A stretch of 64,000 nucleotides of DNA from positions 372,001 through 436,000 of the forward strand of contig VXAZ01006790.1 of NCBI GenBank assembly GCA_013399875.1, read 5' to 3'. This document shows positions 1-11,833 of this stretch, piece after piece (position 1 is the first letter of the stretch; the number at the start of each line of letters is the position of its first letter). Source of the stretch: Gymnorhina tibicen. Its lineage: Eukaryota; Chordata; Aves; Passeriformes; Artamidae. A model generated the notes under the pieces. That model made no database searches, had not been told where the DNA came from, and was given only the letters and a program-made list of their open reading frames with translations. A program made the position numbers and the translations under genes.

Positions 1-1190
1 AGGCATGCCAGCCATTGCTGCTTCATCTGTAGCATCAATTGCTGTGATGCCTAATTTATTTTACAGGGAAATTCAGTCTTTATGGTGTTGTCTTCGGGAG
101 TTCTTAAGCAGATTTTTTCTGCTCCTTGTCCTCAGTAATTGTGTTAACTCTTAACGTGCTCCTCAAAGGTCCAAGTTTAAATGTAAAACCTATGAATATA
201 GAAATTACTTTCTTCATGTCTTTGCAGACTTGCTGACAAAGCATTCAGGAACAGAAAAAACACAAAATGAACAAGCAAGTAACAGTCAAGTTTTTATGGA
301 ATTCAAAGTGCAATTGCTCCTTCTGGCAGCTGAAAAGTTGTATATGAAAGGAACTGCTAACCCAAATGGAAGAGCCAGACAAATTTAAATGTAAAAGTAC
401 CCTACTCCTCTTCCCCTTCTTCTGCTGGCCTTCTAAAAATAAGATTTTTTGGGCATTTTGGATAGATTGATGTAGTGTGTCACTGTGTCAGGACTTGGAG
501 TTTCAAGCCATGTATGGTTTTGTGGTTAAAACCAGCATCAAAATATGGGCTAGAAATCAGATAAATTTTTTTCTGCTAAAACAAAAAAACCTTCATGACA
601 GTAATGGTTTTACTCCTGGAGGCAGGATATATGTCCCATTTAGGATTCACATTGAGGATTCTGTGGAGATTCATGTTACCTGCAGAGTTTGAGGATTGCT
701 TTTTGTTTTGGGCTTTTTTTTTTTTTTTAGGAATTTTTAGTGCTAAAAAATTGTACTAAAAATGTGTATAAATTCTCCTAAACCTGCTGTTGAACTTGTA
801 AAATTAGTTTCATAAACAGCTGGATTTGAAGAATTTCAGATTTTAAAACCTTTTTTGACCCAGTGCTTCCACCTGAGCTCAGGGATGGAACAAGCAGCCT
901 GTACCTGTGGGCGGTGTTGGCTTTTCCAGAACGTGCTTTATAAAGTGCCCAGAAGATGGTGCCATGGTGTTGGTTTTGGCTACAGGAATGCTGAGATCTT
1001 GAGGTTTCCTTTGGGTTTAAATTAAATCAAGTAATTTTATATGGTCTGATCAGAAGCTAATGTTTTAAGAAATGGAATTTTAAAAATAATTGTAAAGGTA
1101 ATGTGTATTTTTGCTGAAGAAAGCAGCTGGGTTTGATACACGTGGCTGAAATACCTCCACTGTCCTTACAAACACTCCTGAAAACAGAAC
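1..1190. other. AT-rich non-coding DNA
   Basis: I see no gene, recognised repeat or RNA in this stretch. It contains a 15-base T run at about 714-728 and short open frames with no recognisable protein motif. A TTTATAAAG string near 939 resembles a TATA box, but nothing around it supports a promoter. Confidence 0.6.
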
Positions 1191-1201
1191 CAATTTTTTA
1201 G

Positions 1202-1385
1202 GGAAGCTGTGACTGTGCTCAATCCCTGTTCATGGAGAGGTGCAGTCAATTGTCACTCACACTGGGAGAGTCATTGGCACTCATGGCTCTCACAGCATCT
1301 GGCACAGTTGGGTTCAGCACCTTTGCCTCCTGTGAGAAACAGGAGTTGCTTAATGCTGTGTCTATAGGAGGCAAGCCAGTTCTTA
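1202..1385 (+). other. splice-bounded open frame, weak candidate exon
   Basis: A T-rich acceptor ending in TTTTTTAG at 1201 is followed by 61 stop-free codons, and then by a near-consensus donor GTAAGTAT at 1386. The frame reads from GGA at 1202 and contains an internal ATG at 1232. The encoded peptide is rich in Ser, Leu and Thr and I recognise no domain. A stop-free stretch of this length is not rare by chance, so the splice signals are the only real argument. It could be an exon of an unknown gene or coincidence; coincidence is more likely. Confidence 0.12.
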
Positions 1386-1697
1386 GTAAGTATGTCTGTG
1401 GTTTGAAACCGGGTACTTTCTACCCCATAAAGTCATTTCCTGATGTTAATAATCAGTGCCAGACAAGACACCTCTGTATTTCCACTTAATAATGATTAAT
1501 TATGATTAATTAGAAGCTGCTTTTTGGAAAGATAGGTAAACTGTCTGTCTGTTTGTTCTTGGTGCTGCTAGTCTCATACAAAATCAGAGTTCATTTGGTG
1601 CTGCAAATTTCAAGCTGAAATGCTGCAGGCTGAGATACCACTTCTGGGTATGAGAACAGTTGATTACATCCCCTTTACAACTCTTAGGCAAAACCCC

Positions 1698-1722
1698 CAA
1701 CCAATCAATCAATCAATCAATT
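1698..1722. repeat. (AATC)n microsatellite
   Basis: About five perfect copies of CAAT/AATC. A TG-rich run (TGTGTGTATATGTATGTATGTG) lies just downstream at about 1741-1762, beside the start of an interspersed repeat copy. Confidence 0.85.
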
Positions 1723-1729
1723 AAAGAAT

Positions 1730-1930
1730 CCCTACAAATATGTGTGTATATGTATGTATGTGCTGAGGTCACAATTAGCAGAAATCAAAACAAAATCTTA
1801 ACAAAAAACCTTATTAATAGAGCAGTGAAAAGGTGATACAAATTAGTTTTCCTTTCCTGATCCTCTTAAAATGTGGCTGCCAACTTGTCAAAGCTTCTGG
1901 GAGGCTGCGATGTTGAAAAATGCATGCTGA
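1730..1930. repeat. unnamed interspersed repeat, copy A
   Basis: This stretch aligns with 7195-7385 in the same orientation. Shared blocks, in order, are a TCACA[AG]TTAGCAGAAA block, a GGTGA[TC]A[CT][AG][AT]ATTAGTTT block, a CCTGAT[CT]CTCTT block, and a GAGGCTGC[GA]ATGTT[GA] block near the end. The two copies share order and spacing but are clearly diverged, with small indels. I suspect a fragment of an avian LTR element but cannot name the family. Confidence 0.5.
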
Positions 1931-1939
1931 GGAATGGAG

Positions 1940-4900
1940 AGAAGTTGTACAGCCCTGCAGAGACTTGAATCCTTAGCAGCAGATGCTGCTTCTATGTTCT
2001 CTTTTACTCCATTTCTGAGTAAGCTACACAAATTTAGCTTTAGAGCCAGAAGCAGTGAGTAAGGAGAAAATCATGTCATCTTTGGAGACAAGATTCAGAC
2101 TGTATCTAGAAGAGCACACACAAATTCCTTCCAGGGTTATACCGGCTTGCTTCAACAATTTGTTCATAATGTTTAAAAAACCATTAAATTACTTGCCAAC
2201 CTCCTGTTAATAATGGAGAAGTCCTCATAGAACTTGAAGACCTGAACAATGGAGATGCCCCAAAAGTGCAATAGGTTTTATTGTAATCATGAAACCGCAG
2301 TCTATAAATATTTAAAATCTCTTAAAATTGTGTTTCTAACTCTCTCTTTCACGGGTTCCTGAATGCAGCGTTAATGTGAATGAAATGCTTCTGAGAAACT
2401 GAGGGAAATGCAATAAAATTCGATTTAATACTGACTTACCCACATTCCTGTGCCTGCTGCTGCTGGATTTTGGTGGTAAATCAGCCATGGGCCACTTAGT
2501 GTTTATTTTAGCAAATATGAGCACTGGAATCCAAGTTCATATCCAGAGTTCAAACCACTAACTTCTTTTAGGCTGTTGTGGGGTGGAAGCACAGAAGAAG
2601 CACGTGAGCATAGGTCTTGGAGGAGGAAGTTGAACAGTTGTTGTTTTACTGATATTTTTAAGTTTAGCAGGCACTGATGCGACTCCTGGTTGAGTGGTAA
2701 GTCACACAGTGTGATGTGTCTTACCTGGAAAGTCTCATTGTGGCACAGACTACAGAATGTGTGACGTCCCTGGGTTTTGAGTTGGATTCTTCAGCCTTTA
2801 ATTCTGTAACCACTTTTGAGTGAGAGAGATTCTTGCTTGCGATACAAGGGGTTAATTTGCAACATAACATCAACTGGCCTTTCGCTGAGAGGCAGTGTCA
2901 GATTTGCTGACTGATGTGCTTTCTGAAAGTGCTTCCCTGCTAAACTGGTTCTGATTAATAAAATATATGAAGGCAAACAAAAATTAGTCCTCCCTAGCTA
3001 AGTTTTTTTTGTACTTATGACTAATTTACATGTGCAAGACCTTTAAAACCTGTTTTTTCAGGTTGTTATGCTTGCATTTTAGGCCTTCAGGCACAGAACT
3101 GGTCTAAACTGGAAACTCTGTAGTTGCTTTGGCACAAGGCTTTGTTTAAACTAATCAACTTTGGTGAGAGACAGAGTGCTACAAGGATCCAGTTGAATGA
3201 CTTTTAGAATGGATATGCTGAGGTTCTGGTGGATTTTCAGGATAAGCTTTTCCACAGTTGTGGCCAAGAGGCATTAGTCCATAATGCTGGAATTTTTACA
3301 AAACTGTGAAAATGCTTAAAAACCCCATCTTCCTCTTGCCCTGCATTAGTTAGTAAGGAATAAAAAAGTGATGGCTCACTTGGCATTCAGTGCACACGAG
3401 GGTGTGTGCCTAAATGGCTGCCTGGTGTCTGAATGAGCCTGCCCTCATTCCTTGCTTGTTCCTTGGGAAAAAAGTCCTGTCTTTCCTTGCCATTTTGCCC
3501 CTTGGCTGACAGTCCCTGTATTTCTCCTCTGGGCCAGCAGTGTGCTTGCATACTCTGAGATGAAGTTGCTGCAGATGTTCTGGATTCCGCTTTTGCAAAT
3601 GATTATTCAGGGAATTGCTTTTTTTTATGCTCTTCCTTGGAATTTGAGCACACTATGTTTGGGGCACTCAGTGCAGACCAATCAGTTTGCACACCCCTGC
3701 TTTTCAACTCATTCAGCGAGATTGCAGTAGGCATTCCTGCTTTTAAGCCTACTGGATGTTTATGGACTCTACTGCACAGGCTCTTTTCCCACACTTTGAG
3801 TGAGGCAAAAGGCTCTTGCTGTTTTACCCACAGTGCAGCAAACTTGGATCAGTGACTGCAGAGATTGATTAAAGTTGGTCAAGAAGAGTAAAATCAAGTC
3901 AGAGGCTTGCAGAGTTGTGCTACTTACTTGATACTCTCCTAATACTCAGAAATCAGGTCTTTTAATCTCACATGTTAAAGCCTCAGGCATTACTAAATTA
4001 AACAGATTATTTAGCTATTTGGTTTTCCTGTTTAGGAACAGCACAGCTGATGTATCTGTTGAAAAAAGGAAAGAGAGAGGTGTATACAGCCCACTATTTC
4101 CTGATAAAATGCATGCACTGGTTGTATACACAGCATCTTATGTTTGTAGTTACAAGCCTGTCATTGTGACTCAAGCTCAACTTCCTACCACATCCCAGTT
4201 ATGGTTAGGAAAGCATATTCACTATAAAAAAGAAGTAACTTAAGAGATAATGGAATACCAGAGTTTTAAGTATATTTTAAATCTGTTGAGCAAAGCTGAA
4301 GCAGTGAATAAAAGTCTTCGCTGTGCATTATTCTTTTTCTTTTTGCTTTTAGTGGTCTGATTTGAATTTTGAATGCTTTGGTTAAGGAGCAGTGCTGCAG
4401 GACTCTGTAGGACCCCTTCCATCTCTTTTATTTAAATAAATCTGAACTAACTTTTCCAGGGTAAATATTCTAAGATTTCCCTTTCTGAAAATCTGTATTT
4501 TTTTATATACCTGATTAATTCCAACTGAAATATCTACTGTATTCTAAAAGTCCTCCTCCCATTTTCTTCTTTCCCAGGCAACAGGAAACTGGCGTTCCCC
4601 ATAAATTTTAGAGCAGTAAGTTATTAATGATCTCTGCAGGTTTCTCACAGGTGGTTGTTGCTCCCGTGGCTCAGCGCCTTTTCCTTGCTGTCATTTGCAT
4701 GGCCTTCACCACAGGTGATAATGTGGCTCCTTGACTCCACCAGAACTGGAACAGGGATGGGATGGGCAAAGTCATCTCACAGACTGGGTCTTGCTTGAGA
4801 CTGTCCTCTCCTGCATGTCCTGATGCCACTACAGAACCTGGCAGAAACAAAGCAGAAAAGATTTATTGAGGAGGCTTTTACAGTTAGGGCTACGTGGATC

Positions 4901-5660
4901 GTAGCAATCATCATAATGAATTTAGTATAGTAAGGAATAAAGAGAAAAGGGCAAGTATTTAATCAAAACAGCATTGAGTCCCAAAGGAAAGATAAAATCA
5001 GTGAGATAGGAGTTGCAGCTTGATTTTTAAAGATTTATCACCCAATTTATTCACTTTATTTCAGACAGATTAAATCTTAAAACCCAGCTATCACCATGCA
5101 AATATCAACAGGATTAAGCATAGAATCTTTGGAGACAAGTATTTAAGTCAAGTAATTTAGCCAACCAGTTAAAACTTTTTCTTCTCAAACATGCCTTTCA
5201 CCTCCATTATCTGCAGTGCAGAACTTGTGTTCACTTTGGCCTGCATGGATAATTTCCAGTATTTCAGGATGTGAAACAAGTTGAGAATGCCTGCAGAGCT
5301 CTGCAGTGGGCCGAGGGAACTGCACATCTGTATTTTGAGACAGTACCTGCAGTGGTCCTCTATGTGAAAATAACCCCCCTGTATCTGTGTCTCCTGTTAA
5401 CTGAGGTGTTGATCTCACCTGTTCCCAGCATTTCTTGGTTTGGAAGACAGTGGACCACTTCCTTCCGAGTTCAGGCCTCTGGCTGTTTCAGCCTGAAGGG
5501 ATAAGTACCAAAAACATCCTGCCTGATCAATAGTTTATTAAAACCTTTGCCAGAGTCAGAAAGGAAAATGTTAATGCAGTTGCAATAGAAACTTGGGGGG
5601 TAGGTGAAGCCTTTCTGACCATCTGTGGTGCATTCAGTCCCTTCTTATGATTTTTGCTTA
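1940..5660. other. non-coding DNA without recognised features
   Basis: Both strands carry only short open frames with no recognisable domain. There is no GC island, long tandem repeat or recognised mobile element. One CATAAAT/TTTAAAT-rich stretch near 2290-2330 is simply AT-rich. Confidence 0.5.
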
Positions 5661-5666
5661 AAGGTC

Positions 5667-5830
5667 ATAGGATAGAATGACGTAGAAATAATAAGGCTGG
5701 AAAAGCTCTGAGATCTTTGAATCCAACTGTTAACCCAACACTGTCATGGCTAAACCATGTTCCCAAGTGCCACATTCACATGTTTTTGAACTGCCAGGGA
5801 AGTCAAACCAGTTTCATCATTTCAGCTCAG
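5667..5830 (-). mobile_element. CR1 LINE 3' fragment
   Basis: Read on the plus strand this matches the reverse complement of an avian CR1 3' end. It shows an ATAGAATGA-type tail, then a GGCTGGAAAAG...CTCTGAGATC...AATCCAACTGTTAACCCAACACTGTCATGGCTAAACCATGT order of blocks, then the GTGCCACATTCACATGTTTTTGAAC block. It is diverged and 5'-truncated, as most bird CR1 copies are. No open reading frame remains. Confidence 0.8.
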
Positions 5831-5839
5831 GACTGATGT

Positions 5840-7190
5840 GGGGAGGCAGCTCTTCTGGGTCCAGCCTCTCTACTTCTTTATCCCTATGTTCATCCCTGGA
5901 TAACCAACTTGCACTTTTCTGAAGAAACCAGCTCCTTTGAATTGTTTTTCTAGTGCTGCAGTTTGGTTTTGTTTCCTTTGTTGTCATTCACGTTGCAGCT
6001 GCTGGGGTTGCTTTTGTTATTACAGCTGTTAATATTGCATGATCAAATGAATTGTTAATTGCCGAGCCTCTGAAGAGCAGACACGGGCTGCTCACTGCCT
6101 CCAGTACACGTGGGAGGCTGTCAGGGACAGCTGGGACCTGGTGTCAGATCAATCATGCACTGGAGGCTTGCATCAGAAGGTGGTTTTGGAAGTGAGGAAG
6201 CAGATCCAGTGTTGAGAATATTCCTCAAACAGATGCGTTCCTCCTCCCTGGTGCTGAAAGGTCCCCCTTGAAGTGTCAGCCCGTAGCTGTAGTTACCTGA
6301 CAGGTAGAAGTGCTACCACCTCATGTTTCTCTTAGTGTAGGAAATACTTTTCTATCATAGGATAGTCTAAAATGGTGTCCTGCACTGTAGGACCTGTTTA
6401 GAGATGTTTACAATGTGCAAAATGAATCGTATCAGTGCTCAAGGATGCTGATTTTGGTGTTTGTCTCTCTCCCCTCCCTTTCCAACAAGGCCCAGCTGTC
6501 TCTGAGCACTGCTGCCTGCCTTGGCACCCTGCTGTTATTTAAGGAAAGTTGATGCAGATTTGTTGTTTTCACTTATTTTTTATGAACATTGAAGATATTT
6601 TGCCTCCTAGGCAACACACTTCCCCCCCAACCCCATTTTTAGCTCTCCCAACAGTATTAGGGAATACTACTTAGAAGCACAGAAGGGAAAAACTGGAGAG
6701 CAGCTTGATGAGTGGGTCCTTTCATTTGAGAGCAGACAAATCATTCCATATGAAATTGATGTGATATGACAGCATAAAGAGCAAATGTAATTTCATTTTG
6801 CATTATTATTTATTAGATTTATAACAAAACTGCAGTTACCGGGGAGCCTTGCTCATTCAAATATGCTGAGACAGGATCAGTTTGCACACAAGGAAAAGTT
6901 AATAGTATTGCAGTGAAGCTGCTGCTAGCACAAAAATGCATTCATTAGAGATAGTGGTGAGGTTTTGCTTAGAAATAATGAATCTGTGACTTAAAAACAT
7001 GTACATTAAGTTCCAAAACCCACTTGTGGTGGCAGTGGCCCCAGAACAGCGGAGGTGGCAACAGAACTTCAGCACAGTGACATTCTTTAAATCTCTTCAA
7101 GTCACTTCTGTTAAGGAAGCTCTGTCTGCAGATGGATGTCCCATCTATTGTTTCTGCTTCTGAAATAGAGTTGGTGAAATACCAGACCCT
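5840..7190. other. non-coding DNA without recognised features
   Basis: There is no coding frame with a recognisable motif and no named repeat. A moderately GC-rich patch at 6060-6290 lacks the CpG density of a promoter island. Confidence 0.45.
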
Positions 7191-7194
7191 TTTC

Positions 7195-7385
7195 TAGCTC
7201 TGCCAAAAAAACCCCAAACCCCCTACAATATCTCTGTGCTGGTGTCACAGTTAGCAGAAAGGTGAAATAGCAGCAGACCAGGGCAAAGGTGACATGAATT
7301 AGTTTCTCTTCCCTGATTCTCTTCAAATATGTCCACCTGTTTTTCAAGAATTGAGAGGCTGCAATGTTAGAAAATGTAACAGCAA
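7195..7385. repeat. unnamed interspersed repeat, copy B
   Basis: This is the direct-orientation partner of the copy at 1730-1930, with the same blocks in the same order. It is preceded here by a C/A-rich CCAAAAAAACCCC string, as copy A is preceded by AAAACCCCC. The copies lie about 5.4 kb apart and differ by substitutions and indels. Two old insertions of one family are therefore more likely than a recent local duplication. Confidence 0.5.
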
Positions 7386-7399
7386 ACAAAAGAACTTAT

Positions 7400-10300
7400 T
7401 TTTGGAAATACAAATTTCCATTTTTCCCTTGAATCTTACATCTTAGTCAATAGATAACAAGAGAGGAGGATGGAGAGAACTATGAAGAAGGATCCTGAAG
7501 AAGATCAGCCTGCCTGCCTTTTCATCTGCATGGATTCTATTTCAAATACAATCATTTCATCTACAGAAATGAAAATCGCACTGTTGAAATACAACAGTGC
7601 TCTCTGACAACTGGCTTTTGGGAAGACACTCATTCACATGCACAGTAGGGGCATGACTACTGTAAAGAAAGAGAAATCCTTGCTGGTCCACTTACTTTAC
7701 TTCAAAAGGGGTGAAAGGGAAGGTGATGATATGCTCTGGTGTTTGGTGGTTTGTTTTTTTTTTTTCTGTTGAGAAATTGCACCTTAATAGTGTTTTCACT
7801 TAGAAATTAAGATAGCAGGAATCTAAAAGGAGCTTGCAGAAGAATAACAAAAGGCTTCCAACATTCGAGTTGAATAAGGTTGTCCAGTTTTCCCATTTCT
7901 CACAGCATGAGATAGGTAAAACATGGACAAATGCCATGGATAGCAGATGTATGGGATCATTTCCTTGTTCCACTGACGTCTGACTGCCAGAGAAGGGGTG
8001 CTCCTGGGTGGACCTTGGCACTCTGCTGGAGACACTGGTGTGCTGGTGGAGGTGGGACTGTTGACATGTGCTGAAAGCCATGGATCCATCCTTCCAGGCC
8101 GGAGTGGATTCGCATCCCCACGGCTCAGACAAGTCTGCAGCCAGACCAGATAACACTCTCTGGGCTCTCATTCTCTGCTGTTTTGTTCCTGCTAAAAAAT
8201 CAGCCCAGTGTGTGTGTTGGAAAAGAAGAACATCAGCATGAAGGAAGAGTGAGTAGGCTGTGCTGGAGCTGGTCCATACTTATAAGTTAATGATCAAATG
8301 TGATCATAGGGAAACTCATTTTCTTGAGAGCATACATTTAAAAAGGGATATTAACACTGTAGTGTGGTAATCAGACACTGCAATATCCAGGGTAGAATGC
8401 CAATGTTCCAGAGATCTGACAAATCCAGCATTTGTTATTTACCTATCCAAAGAGCTTTGCTTTGAAAAGGCAGTGCTGAGTGCCAGCAGAAGGGTGTTCA
8501 TTACAAATTCAACACAACATGCAGTCAGCTTCAGCACAGAGCTGACTGTGGCTCCACTTAAAAGGTAGAAAGTATATTAATTGGTCCATAATTCAAGCTG
8601 AAATAAGAAAAAGAGAAAGATAAGATGAACTGTCAAGGGAAGCAGCTACATTCACTGGTGAATTTTGGGGAGTGAGTTGAGGGAAAGGAGCACTTACCCT
8701 TGAGAACTGCACAAGATCATTTGTAAAGTCATTAGTCTTATGAATTATTTTTACTGTTATTGTTATTAATTATTTGTATTGAAGTAGCACTTGGAGAAAA
8801 GAGTTATGCTAAAAATCCTCCTGACTTCTGCTAAAGCACACAATAAAAAGGCAATTTTCTCCTGAAGAGCTTTCAATCCTAATACCACTCTATATTCAGT
8901 GTTCATCATTTCATCTGGTATTTCCATCCTCTTTTATTCTGGTACATAGCACCTGAACTTCTTCCTCAGAACTGTGTTGGTGTTTGGCAAATATGAAATT
9001 CATGCATCTGCACTCTTATGTCTGACTACTGTTTGGTTTTCCTCTCCTCGGTGGTTCCTTTTCTCACAGTTAACATTACCCTCCTCTTATTTCCTTGTCT
9101 CCTTTTCTGCAATTTCTTGTATTGTCTCAGTCTCCATTTTTAAACCTTCGTCACAATTCTCTCATATTTTCCTTGGATACTTTTTTCCTGACATTTTCCC
9201 ACTTGGTTCTCTTTGCGATTTTGGGGGAGATCTGTGAACAAACAACTCTTGCAGTCACTTGTCCTAAGGCATTTTTTCTGGTGAATTGTTCTATCCCTCT
9301 TTGCTTTCCACATCCAGCAAGAATCCGCCAATAGGAAAAGGTCATGTGGAGAAAGCACACCTTTTAGTAGAGAAGGTGATTGCATTGCATTAGGGAGAGA
9401 AGCATTGCCAGCAGGTCGAGGGAAGGTGATACTGCCCCTCTCCTCATGATTTCTGGGGGGCCTGGATCTGCAGTCTTCAGCGCAAGACAACTACACTGAA
9501 TTTACTTGGGATAAAACCTGGGTATTATAGACTTTTATAAATAATAAGCATTGGGAGCTCCCTGGCAAAGTCCCAATGTTGTCTATTGGATCATGGTGAA
9601 GAAAAAGAAATTTGGCAAAAGGACCAAGTTAACTGTCAGCAGCTTGTCCCTCAGCTCTGCTGTTAATTGTGGTGCCTCACTGCAGTTTGTTTGCAGTAAT
9701 TCCAGCTGTACTGCCAGGGTAGCCTTTAAACAGAATTGCTGTTGTTGTCACAACTGTTATTGTTCAAGAACTGCATTTTTCAATTAGGGGGAATACATGA
9801 GATACATTATCTGTAACAGTCTCTTTTAATGATAACAACAGATACGGTAATTAGTCCAGGGTACAAAATTAAAGATATTTAAATAATTATAGTGTAATCA
9901 AGTCAAAATTACTGATGTCTTATTTGAGGCTAGATTATGTGGAAAACACCACAGGAAAATAAGTGCTTTGAAATCTAAAAGGCACCAGTATTTGATAGCA
10001 CATTTGCATATATTGCATCAAGTAAGTTTGGTTTATGCCTGCCAAAGATTTAAAATATAAATAACCGTCACTAGACCAGGTTTCAGAGGCTTGGGTATGA
10101 CAGCAACTCCTTTGTGGTTCAGTTTGCTGGCATGTCTCAGCTGGTTTGGTATGGTGGATTTGCAGCATAAAGGTGAATTTAATGGTGCTCAACAGGGTGG
10201 CTCAGGAATGTCTGCATTCTAAATGCCTGTTGATTGGATTTTCTTGGAAAAGTTTCAGTTTTTTTCAGTTCCCTTCTCCCCTTTCTTACCTGATGCTGCA

Positions 10301-11500
10301 CATACTCTAATCAAAGATAAATAAACAAGAAGACCAGGGAGCCCAGGGACATCAGTTCAAGGGAAGAATATTAATTTTTGGATTATGTGGAAAAAACCCC
10401 AACAACAACCCCCTGCAAAGCAAGCAAACAAAACCAAACTAAACTAAACATAAACAAAATTAAAAAACACCAGACATGAACCCAAAATTCACAACTGCCC
10501 CCTCAATCCCCCTTCTCCTTTTCAGACTTTGAAGGAAACAACCTCTTGTGTAATTTTTTACCTTTAATAGCAGGTGCTGGCTCACCAAGCCAGAGAAAGG
10601 CACAGTTCAGGGGTTAGGCAGAATTACAGTTGGTGGGTTTCAGGCACTGCCTGTGTCAAAGGAGAACTGGAAACAGCTGTTTATTTCTGTGTGTGAAAAG
10701 GAGTGCAAGGAAGTATTTTTATTATTTGACTTTACTTCAGAAGTTTATAAAAGCTATATTTATATTTTATTTTCTTGAGGGATGTAATTCCCCAAAGTAA
10801 TGTGAACTATTGGTGGTAAAACCCCAGTTTTCGATCTGGGCTCTGGATTTTGGAGGGGGCTCCTGAGAGATGGTGCTGATACCTTTGGTTGGCAAGGCAA
10901 GCACCAAGCCCCTGTGCTGGTGGTGCAGATGAGGGGCTACAGAGATGCATTTAAAATTAAAACTTCTTTCCAACCTGCCCATGCAAACAGAAAAGAAACA
11001 CTTGACCCTCAAGAAGGTAACAGGCATCTCATGATTTATTGTAGACCATTCTTTTACCTGATTCGCAAGTGCAAAGGGACCGATTCAGAGGGGACCGACT
11101 CCATTAACTGCAATTCTTCATCCACTTTTCCACATCAGCAGCAAATTTACCTTTTCTCTGGGTTTGACGTCAAGTATCTTTAGCATCCTTAAGGTCACAA
11201 GTGTTTCTCCAGCCCCACAGGTGCAATAACCAACAAGAAGAATAATGCAGGATTTTCTTTCCATTACATAGGTGATACTGGGAAAACAGGAGGCTTCTTT
11301 ACTTCCAAAGTCGTTATTTAATGTGCAATTTATTTTATAGTTAGTTGTTACTAAAAATAATTGCAAGATGGAACAAATACTAGTTTTACAGTAAAGACAG
11401 TGAAAACAAACAGGAAGGTGGTTTTAGGAATTGAGATTAGGTTTTAAAACAGGATGTTTCTGTTTGGACACTTTAGTTTGCTTTACATGAGGATCTTCTC
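7400..11500. other. non-coding DNA with an A/C-rich tract
   Basis: No gene is recognised. The longest ATG-started open frame outside repeats is on the minus strand at 8171-7800 (123 codons). It has no recognisable domain and no splice or promoter context, so I treat it as chance. A low-complexity A/C-rich tract occupies about 10391-10475. A T run lies near 7751-7765. Confidence 0.5.
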
Positions 11501-11504
11501 TCTG

Positions 11505-11691
11505 AGGAACACCCCCCACCCCACCTCCAGTCCTTTGAAAGCAAGATGAGTAGCTGCCGTGGCGCTCTGTCCGGCCAGCCGGTGACCAGCGCCGGGCTCT
11601 GGTGACGGAGGGGGTGACCACACCGGGACGGGGTGACAGAGGCCACGGGAGGACTGGCAAAGCTCCGGCACGGGTTCGCCCAATCCACCGG
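11505..11691 (-). other. GC-rich flank abutting the LTR, possible retroviral leader relic
   Basis: This CpG-rich segment joins directly to the downstream (U5) end of the minus-strand LTR. Its composition is unlike the AT-rich DNA to its left. That fits a remnant of the untranslated leader that follows a 5' LTR. I could not identify a primer-binding site: the first TGG on the minus strand is four bases after the LTR end and does not clearly match a tRNA 3' end. It may instead be part of a longer LTR whose boundary I have misplaced. Confidence 0.35.
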
Positions 11692-11756
11692 TGTTAAGGG
11701 TGCGTGGAGGAGGTAAAGAAGAGGCGGAGGGGATTCTTCGTGGAAGGCAGGAAGGG

Positions 11757-11762
11757 TTTATT
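11757..11762 (-). terminator. LTR polyadenylation signal AATAAA
   Basis: Canonical AATAAA on the minus strand, placed between the TATA-defined start region and the U5 end of the LTR. This is the usual retroviral arrangement. It does not appear to serve any neighbouring host gene. Confidence 0.55.
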
Positions 11763-11823
11763 GAGGACGAAGGATGGAGGGCATGGAGACCACGAAGAAC
11801 CGAAATTACAATACTGACGTGGG

Positions 11824-11833
11824 ATTTTATACC
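11824..11833 (-). promoter_or_regulatory. LTR core promoter TATA box
   Basis: GGTATAAAAT read on the minus strand. Transcription would be expected to start some 25-35 bp downstream, near 11,795-11,800, leaving a short R region before the AATAAA at 11762. Whether it is still active cannot be told from sequence. Confidence 0.5.

Noticed and set aside
7800..8171. 123-codon ATG frame on the minus strand, the longest outside repeats
   Set aside because: No recognisable domain, overlapping open frames in other phases, no promoter, splice or poly(A) context. Length is within what chance gives in 64 kb.
11680..11691. Possible tRNA primer-binding site next to the LTR
   Set aside because: The first TGG is offset by four bases and the following sequence does not match a tRNA 3' end that I can name.
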